Assembly (NCBI GenBank): GCA_016193465.1
Contig: JACPSE010000207.1
Coordinates: 1 to 37,006, forward strand
Origin: Deltaproteobacteria bacterium
GTDB lineage: Bacteria; Desulfobacterota; Binatia; UBA9968
Length of the DNA stretch: 37,006 nucleotides
Direction of reading: 5' to 3'
In this document: one piece after another, positions 32,257-37,006 of the stretch
Layout: every line of letters begins with the position of its first letter
Numbering within the stretch: position 1 is the stretch's first letter
Program-made: the position numbers and the translations under genes
Notes under the pieces: model-generated
What the model was told of the DNA's origin: nothing
What the model saw: the letters and a program-made list of their open reading frames with translations, nothing else
Databases searched by the model: none

Positions 32257-33405
32257 CTAGCACTGGACCACGACCTCGTCGCCTTCCACGGTTAAAGCGG
32301 TTCCCAGCTCACGAGACCAGCGCTCGACGTATCCCAGGACCTCATGGAATTTCGGATCGTCTCGACCCACCAATCGGGGCTCGGCGCGATCGTTAATCCA
32401 TCCGGGGAAGAACGAAACCTTGTTTACGCTTTTTCGATTTATGATGCATTTAATCATCATCGTGTATTGCTTGTCGTGCGGACCCCCGTACCGTGCCGAC
32501 CCAAACTCATGCTCTCCGCTCCGATAGATCTTGGACATTCTTCTCGGGACTATGCCGGGAGGAGGTTTTAGATGATGTGGGGTTTCTTGAGCAAAGTTCC
32601 CTTGACTGAAGAAGATGACCTTGCCCCTGTAAACCTCAATGCCTTTAAGAAGGTGGGGGTGCGAGCCTAAGACAAGATCAGCCCCGGCATCGATCGCCCT
32701 GTGTCCAACTGTAAACTGATAGTCCGCCAGGGCTCCGGCGATGAAATGTATCCCCCAATGGAAGGAAACCACCACCACATCCGCTTGTGCCCGCGCCCGC
32801 TTAATATCCTCCTCCATCGCTCTCAGGTCGTCCTCGCGCGGGATGGTAATCACCCTTGGTGGCGTGCCGGGCTCGAATTCCTGCGTTTCATAGTAAGTCG
32901 AGATCTTGATTGGGGCGCATCCTGGCTTGTCATCTCGTGCTTGATATTCCTCAGGAAGAACTGAGTTGTAATCCAAAAAAGCCACCTTGGTACCTTTACG
33001 CTCAAAGATCGCCGGTCGCCTTGCTTCCTCTATATTCCTGCCTACTCCCACCACCTCAACGCCGTTACGCCGCAGCACTTCGATTGTGTCCACCAGTGAC
33101 TCGGGACCGTAGTCGAAGCAGTGGTTACTGGCGTGGGTTACAAGGTTGAAGCCGCCGTGAACAAGTGATTTCACATTATCCGGATGGGCGCGACCGTACC
33201 AAGTTGTAGGACGAGACCTATATTGAAGCCAGCCCTTCGTTGATAAATTGCACTCGAGTTGGCACACCGATATGTCAGCCTCCTTTATCCTGTCTGCGAC
33301 CATGGCGAACAGCGACTCTGCGGGCTCACCATAATCAATTCGCCTCGGACTAACATCCCCGACGGAGTGGATGATAATTTCCTGAGAATCAGTTCTAGCG
33401 GCCAT
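32257..33405 (-). CDS. CapA-like metallophosphoesterase C6, type A
   Basis: 382 residues; AAGGAAAGG precedes ATG 33405. Motifs: IHSVGDVSPRR, CQLECNL, HASNHCFDYG, SFHWGIHFIAGALADYQ, GSHPHLLKGIE, and SQGNF in place of SLGNF. Type A markers are STKGWLQYRSRPTTW, YETQEFEPGTPPRV, SGEHEFGSARYGGPHDKQY. It is first in the CapA-like series, 45 bases behind the NMT1-type gene, so it may be co-transcribed from the promoter near 34.5 kb. Cytosolic by prediction. Confidence 0.88.
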   Translation of the reverse strand: MAARTDSQEIIIHSVGDVSPRRIDYGEPAESLFAMVADRIKEADISVCQLECNLSTKGWLQYRSRPTTWYGRAHPDNVKSLVHGGFNLVTHASNHCFDYGPESLVDTIEVLRRNGVEVVGVGRNIEEARRPAIFERKGTKVAFLDYNSVLPEEYQARDDKPGCAPIKISTYYETQEFEPGTPPRVITIPREDDLRAMEEDIKRARAQADVVVVSFHWGIHFIAGALADYQFTVGHRAIDAGADLVLGSHPHLLKGIEVYRGKVIFFSQGNFAQETPHHLKPPPGIVPRRMSKIYRSGEHEFGSARYGGPHDKQYTMMIKCIINRKSVNKVSFFPGWINDRAEPRLVGRDDPKFHEVLGYVERWSRELGTALTVEGDEVVVQC

Positions 33406-33450
33406 TACTTGTATCCTTTCCTTTCATGCGGATGAAATAACCGGATCCGA

Positions 33451-34458
33451 TCACTTCTTTCGGTAGAGGCTGTCGATATATCCGCTCTGGTCGAGCTCCT
33501 TGATGAAGCTGAAGTCCACGAACTGCTCTGGCTTCGCCGTCTTCGCCCTGGGATCTCGCTCACCTATATCTTCCAGCACGGTCTTCAGCCCCTCGAGGCT
33601 CGGATACTGTTTTTTGGGGAGCAGCGCCTCGGTGAGGATATCATCCCGGCTTCTCTCCAGGATGCCGCGCTCGACGCCGCCTCCCATATATTTTCCCAGG
33701 GCCTTAACGGCAGCTTCCTTATCGGTCCAGATTCGGGCCACGGCCTCCATATGAGATCTAATATATCTCCGGACCGTGTCCGTGTGCTCTTTTATGAATC
33801 TGCGCGTAGTAACCGCGCCGGTGTGCTGAAAGATCAGCCCCATCTTGGCCACGTCGGCAAGAACAACCAAACCCTTTTTCTCCGCTAGAAAGCTGGATGG
33901 CGGATTGATCACGGCGGCGGTTACCTTTCCGGTCAAGGCGGCGTTAAAGCGGTCCGGCCCGCTGCCGACCTGCACGATCGTCACATCTTTCCCAGGGGTG
34001 AAGCCGATCTTTTTCAGAGCGAAGCGGGCGATGGAGTCCGTGGCGGAGCCGAAGCGGCTGATGGCTACCGTGCCGCCTTTGAGCTGCTCCGGTTTTGTGA
34101 CGCCGGGCTTGCCGATCAACACGTAATTGAGCGAGGTAATTCCCGCGGCCACGAAAGCCGCATCCGAACCGGCCAGGACGCTATTGACTACGCCAGGCCC
34201 TGAAACCTGCGTAATCGGAACGTCCCCGGAAACGAGGGCCAGAATGGCCGTGCTTCCTCCGGTGAAAAAGATCAAATCCACGTTCAGGCCGTTTTTCTCG
34301 AAGATTCCCGCCTCCTTAGCTACCCAGCCTGGCAGTTGATCGGCGCTAATAGCACTGTAGCCTACGTTCAGTCTGGTCAGTTGGGCGGAGGCCGGGGCAA
34401 TCCATGCAGCCGGCAGTATCAGAAGCAAAGTTGCTGCTATAGTCAATCTGAGTTTCAT
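33451..34458 (-). CDS. NMT1/SsuA-type ABC solute-binding protein
   Basis: 335 residues from ATG 34458; the earlier in-frame ATG at 34467 lies too close to AGGAGG. Signal peptide about 1-26 (LTIAATLLLILPAAWIAPAS). The NMT1/THI5-like fold is indicated by LNVGYSAISADQLPGWVAKE, AGIFEKNGLNVDLIFFTGGS, ALVSGDVPITQV, LKGGTVAISRFGSATDSI and FNAALTGKVTAAVINPP. Members bind sulfonates, nitrate, thiamine precursors or aromatic acids; specificity is not readable. It is a different family from S1-S8 but also lacks a permease and ATPase here. It is the first gene of the long minus-strand run and diverges from polX. Confidence 0.9.
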   Translation of the reverse strand: MKLRLTIAATLLLILPAAWIAPASAQLTRLNVGYSAISADQLPGWVAKEAGIFEKNGLNVDLIFFTGGSTAILALVSGDVPITQVSGPGVVNSVLAGSDAAFVAAGITSLNYVLIGKPGVTKPEQLKGGTVAISRFGSATDSIARFALKKIGFTPGKDVTIVQVGSGPDRFNAALTGKVTAAVINPPSSFLAEKKGLVVLADVAKMGLIFQHTGAVTTRRFIKEHTDTVRRYIRSHMEAVARIWTDKEAAVKALGKYMGGGVERGILERSRDDILTEALLPKKQYPSLEGLKTVLEDIGERDPRAKTAKPEQFVDFSFIKELDQSGYIDSLYRKK

Positions 34459-34479
34459 ATAGACCATTCCTCCTATTTC

Positions 34480-34536
34480 AAGGGTTTAAGGGACACGGGG
34501 TTAAAATCCCTTCAGCTTTTTATCCCTTCAACCCTT
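34480..34536. promoter_or_regulatory. Inverted repeat in the polX / array divergent spacer
   Basis: AAGGGTTTAAGGGA (34480-34493) pairs with TCCCTTCAACCCTT (34523-34536), 13 of 14 positions, across a 29-base AT-rich spacer that holds another GGGTTAAAATCCC palindrome. It lies between the divergent starts of the NMT1-type gene (34458) and polX (34592), the only long non-coding spacer at the head of the minus-strand array. A regulator site or 5' leader structure is plausible; no specific factor is suggested. Confidence 0.4.
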
Positions 34537-34591
34537 TAACCTTGTCTGCCGATCTTGTCAATCTCACGGATGGGTGTAAAATCCCACCACC

Positions 34592-36310
34592 ATGCGCAAC
34601 GCGGAACTAGCCCAGATCTTTCGCGAGATCGCCCTCTATCTGGAGATGAAGGAGGAGCCCTTCAAACCGAGGGCCTACGACAAGGTGGCTTACGCCTTGG
34701 AGGCATTGGAGGAGCCGGTGGCCGAGATTTACCAGCGTGGCGGAGTGAAGGCGCTGCGCACGATCCCCGGGGTCGGCCAGGCGATTGCGGAAAAGATCGA
34801 GGAGATGATTCGCACCGGCAGGCTCCGATATTACGAGGAGCTTAGGAAGGAGATACCGGTAGACGTGCGCGGGCTCACGGCTATCGAAGGCGTCGGCCCC
34901 AAAAGCGTTAAGCTTCTCTACGAGAAGCTGGGAATCAAAAAAGTCGCGGATCTGGAACAGGCCGCGCGCGCCGGGAAAATCCGCAAGCTCGCCCACTTCG
35001 GGGAGAAAATGGAACAGAAGATCCTCAAGGGCATCGGGTTCTTGAAGCAGGGGAGCGGCCGGTTCCCGCTGGGGGCCGTGCTTCCGCTGATTGGGGAGAT
35101 CGAGCAGCGGCTACGCGGCCTGCCGGAGGTCGAGGAGGTCGTGGTTGCCGGATCGACGCGGAGAAGAAGGGAGACTATCGGGGACGCGGATGTACTTGCG
35201 ATTTCGCGGAGACCGGAAAAGGTTATGGATTTTTTCGTCTCGATGGCTGAGGTGACGCACGTCCAGGGCCGGGGCAAAACCAAATCAACGGTGAAGCTGA
35301 AAAACGGTATGGGCGTGGACCTCAGGGTCGTGCCCAAAGAGAGTTTTGGCGCGGCGCTCAACTACTTCACCGGCAGCAAAGATCACAATGTTGCCCTCAG
35401 AAGAATTGCCCAGGAGAAAGGGCTCAAGTTGAATGAGTACGGCCTTTTCCGGGGCAGCAAACGGATCGCCGGCAAATCCGAAGAGGAAATATATAAAGCG
35501 CTGGGGCTCTGCTTCATTCCTCCCGAGTTGAGGGAAAATCAGGGGGAGATCGAGGCGGCAAAGAAGGGGGAGTTGCCTGACTTGGTTGGCTACCAGGATC
35601 TGCGCGGGGACCTGCAAACCCAGACGACGTGGACTGACGGCGCCAACTCTATCGAAGAGATGGTCGAAGAGGCTAAAAGGTTGGGCCTGGAATATATCGC
35701 GATCACCGATCATACCAAGGGGCTGGCTATGACCGGCGGCTCGGACGAGAAAAAGCTGCTCAAGCAGATGGGCGAGATCGACAGGATCAACCGCTCGCTG
35801 AAAGGGATCACGGTTCTCAAAGGGGCCGAAGTGAACATTAACAAGGACGGGAGCCTCGATATCCAAGATGAGGTCTTGGCCCGGCTCGACGTGGTGGGGA
35901 TAGCCGTCCATTCCCACTTTAATTTACCGCGTCGAGAGATGACGGAGCGGATCATCAAAGCGATGCGCAACCCCCACGCGGATATCCTGTTCCATCCGAC
36001 AGGCCGGGTGATTCAGAGAAGAGAGCCCTACGATGTTGATATGGACACGATCATCAGAACCGCCAAGGAGACTGGAACGGTTCTGGAAATCGATGCCTAT
36101 CCGGACCGACTGGATTTGAAAGACGAACATATCCGCAAGGCTATAGAGGCGGGCGTCAAACTGGTTATCGACTCTGACGCCCACAGCGTCAATCACGTCC
36201 GCTTCCTGGAATTTGGCGTGGCCCAGGCGAGAAGGGGCTGGGCGGAAAAGAAGGACGTGATCAACACCCGCCCGCTAAAAGAGTTTTTGAAGTGCCTGAA
36301 GCAGGCTTGA
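34592..36310 (+). CDS. polX: DNA polymerase X family with PHP domain, altered PHP motif I
   Basis: 572 residues, normal length for bacterial PolX, a gap-filling repair polymerase with a PHP 3'-5' exonuclease. N-terminal HhH motifs: TIPGVGQAIAEKI (58-70) and AIEGVGPKSVKLL (97-109). The palm has GSTRRRRETIGDAD with Asp198 and Asp200, and VDLRVV with Asp243. In the PHP domain the first motif, usually GDLHxHTxxSDG, reads GDLQTQTTWTDG: both metal-ligand histidines are glutamines (Gln342, Gln344). The others look intact: His374, Glu413, His440 and His442, His468, Asp529 and His531. Exonuclease activity may be weakened or changed. No clear Shine-Dalgarno sequence precedes the ATG. Confidence 0.95.
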   Translation: MRNAELAQIFREIALYLEMKEEPFKPRAYDKVAYALEALEEPVAEIYQRGGVKALRTIPGVGQAIAEKIEEMIRTGRLRYYEELRKEIPVDVRGLTAIEGVGPKSVKLLYEKLGIKKVADLEQAARAGKIRKLAHFGEKMEQKILKGIGFLKQGSGRFPLGAVLPLIGEIEQRLRGLPEVEEVVVAGSTRRRRETIGDADVLAISRRPEKVMDFFVSMAEVTHVQGRGKTKSTVKLKNGMGVDLRVVPKESFGAALNYFTGSKDHNVALRRIAQEKGLKLNEYGLFRGSKRIAGKSEEEIYKALGLCFIPPELRENQGEIEAAKKGELPDLVGYQDLRGDLQTQTTWTDGANSIEEMVEEAKRLGLEYIAITDHTKGLAMTGGSDEKKLLKQMGEIDRINRSLKGITVLKGAEVNINKDGSLDIQDEVLARLDVVGIAVHSHFNLPRREMTERIIKAMRNPHADILFHPTGRVIQRREPYDVDMDTIIRTAKETGTVLEIDAYPDRLDLKDEHIRKAIEAGVKLVIDSDAHSVNHVRFLEFGVAQARRGWAEKKDVINTRPLKEFLKCLKQA

Positions 36311-36376
36311 CGGTGGTTTCTTAGGACTCGCCGCTATCACTGGGCGATTGGGCTCTGAGCTTTCAATCTGCGTTGC

Positions 36377-36790
36377 TTATCCTAAGGACTCCGGAAACCG
36401 GGGCAAGTCGTCGCCCGAGCAGCTCCACGGAGCGCGGGAATCCCAGTAACCGCGCGCCGTCGGCTGGATGCTGGGCACGTCATCGAGCGATCCCGCGGGA
36501 ACGATGACGCGCTGCCCGTCGCGGCTGAGGCGCGGCACGGGCGAGCCGCACGTCCGGCAGACCGCCGTGGAGAAGCTCTTGGCGCTCGGAAGGTCGAACC
36601 TTTGTACCTGATCCCGCCCCGCAACCCAATCGAGATTCGCCGGCGCGACAACGAGGTTTGTCGCGTGCCCGCTCCCGGTGGCCTTACGACAGCGAGAGCA
36701 GTGGCAGTGCGCGAATCGGACAAATGGGGCCCGGACACGGTAGCGAATCGCGCCACAGAGACAGCTACCCTGAAGTACTTCATCAGACAT
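36377..36790 (-). CDS. GFA (Gfa/CENP-V zinc) family protein
   Basis: 137 residues with AAGGGAGG ahead of ATG 36790. Zinc-binding cysteines of the GFA fold: SCLCGAIRY (residues 9-17), CHCSRCRKATGS (29-40, with a CxxC pair), and CRTCGSPV near residue 78-85. The family is named after glutathione-dependent formaldehyde-activating enzyme, but most members, including short ones like this, have unproven activity. It is convergent with polX, 66 bases apart, and not linked to the array. Confidence 0.92.
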   Translation of the reverse strand: MSDEVLQGSCLCGAIRYRVRAPFVRFAHCHCSRCRKATGSGHATNLVVAPANLDWVAGRDQVQRFDLPSAKSFSTAVCRTCGSPVPRLSRDGQRVIVPAGSLDDVPSIQPTARGYWDSRAPWSCSGDDLPRFPESLG

Positions 36791-37006
36791 GGTTAATTCC
36801 TCCCTTCTTAGTCACGCGGCAAAAAAACGGTGAAATGGTGTGCCGATTCCCAGCTGAGACCGCAGATGTACATTGTGAGCGGCTCATGCAGCGAAAATGC
36901 AAGACTAAACCCCGAACCCCTCTAGCACCATCAGGAGATTAACTGTCAACAAAAGATTTGACCCGTTCTCGTTCTTTATTAACGGTAGCGCTCAACGGTG
37001 CCCACG
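36791..37006. other. Non-coding end of window
   Basis: 216 bases upstream of the GFA gene with no convincing ORF, RNA or repeat. A TTGACC word occurs near 36958 but no matching -10 box is convincing. Confidence 0.4.

Noticed and set aside
13483-33405. Regularly spaced repeats as a possible CRISPR or large satellite
   Set aside because: The repeated segments are paralogous coding genes of 1.0-1.2 kb with codon-pattern divergence, not short direct repeats with unique spacers.
36872-36882. ATTGTGAGCGG, identical to part of the E. coli lac operator
   Set aside because: Only a half-site with no symmetrical partner or lac-type gene nearby; an 11-base chance match.
1-37006. Transposons, integrases or phage genes as the driver of the rearrangements
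   Set aside because: No transposase, integrase or terminal inverted repeats were found. Homologous recombination between paralogues explains the duplications and deletions without them.

Overview
The window looks like chromosomal DNA of an uncultured, probably Gram-negative soil or sediment bacterium. The signs are moderate to high GC, strong AGGAGG-type ribosome binding sites, many Sec-exported solute-binding proteins, and a gas-vesicle accessory cluster with GvpF/L, GvpG, GvpJ, GvpK and Hsp20 genes. There is no rRNA or other phylogenetic marker. A lineage of the NC10 / Rokubacteria / Tectomicrobia / Binatota / deltaproteobacterial kind is only a guess from gene content. I saw no tRNA, CRISPR array, transposase or phage gene.

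Layout. (1) 1-4.1 kb: a gas-vesicle block on the + strand: the end of a J-domain protein, two GvpF/L, GvpG, two GvpA-superfamily minor proteins (GvpJ/S type), GvpK, an Hsp20/GvpH-like chaperone, and a small winged-helix protein. (2) 4.2-6.9 kb: a small unknown protein coupled to a membrane-anchored lytic transglycosylase, then a soluble histidine kinase and two single-domain response regulators. (3) 7-13.3 kb: three MmgE/PrpD-family genes in mixed orientation, a MmgE/PrpD N-terminal scrap, a frameshifted and truncated ComA-like (phosphosulfolactate-synthase family) gene, and one solute-binding protein. (4) 13.5-33.4 kb: a nearly continuous minus-strand array built from repeated units. It holds six CapA-like (PGA_cap) metallophosphoesterases (C1-C6) and six intact SBP_bac-type solute-binding proteins (S2-S6, S8; S1 lies just outside on the + strand). 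It also holds a doubly truncated solute-binding gene (S7), a small chimeric gene joining a solute-binding-protein-like signal peptide to a CapA-like C-terminus, one MmgE/PrpD (M4), two ComA-like genes and one broken two-domain ABC permease. (5) 33.4-36.8 kb: an NMT1/SsuA-type solute-binding protein, a divergent DNA polymerase X with an altered PHP active site, and a GFA-family zinc protein.

How it may work together. The array couples exported binding proteins, cytosolic CapA-like hydrolases, PrpD-type dehydratase/decarboxylase enzymes and ComA-like C-S or C-C lyases/synthases. No transporter ATPase is present and the only permease is broken. This suggests an amplified, still diversifying system for sensing or taking up and processing a family of small anionic organic compounds. 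It has grown by tandem duplication and been trimmed by internal deletions. The substrate cannot be read from the sequence; the functional link is inference from repeated co-localisation.
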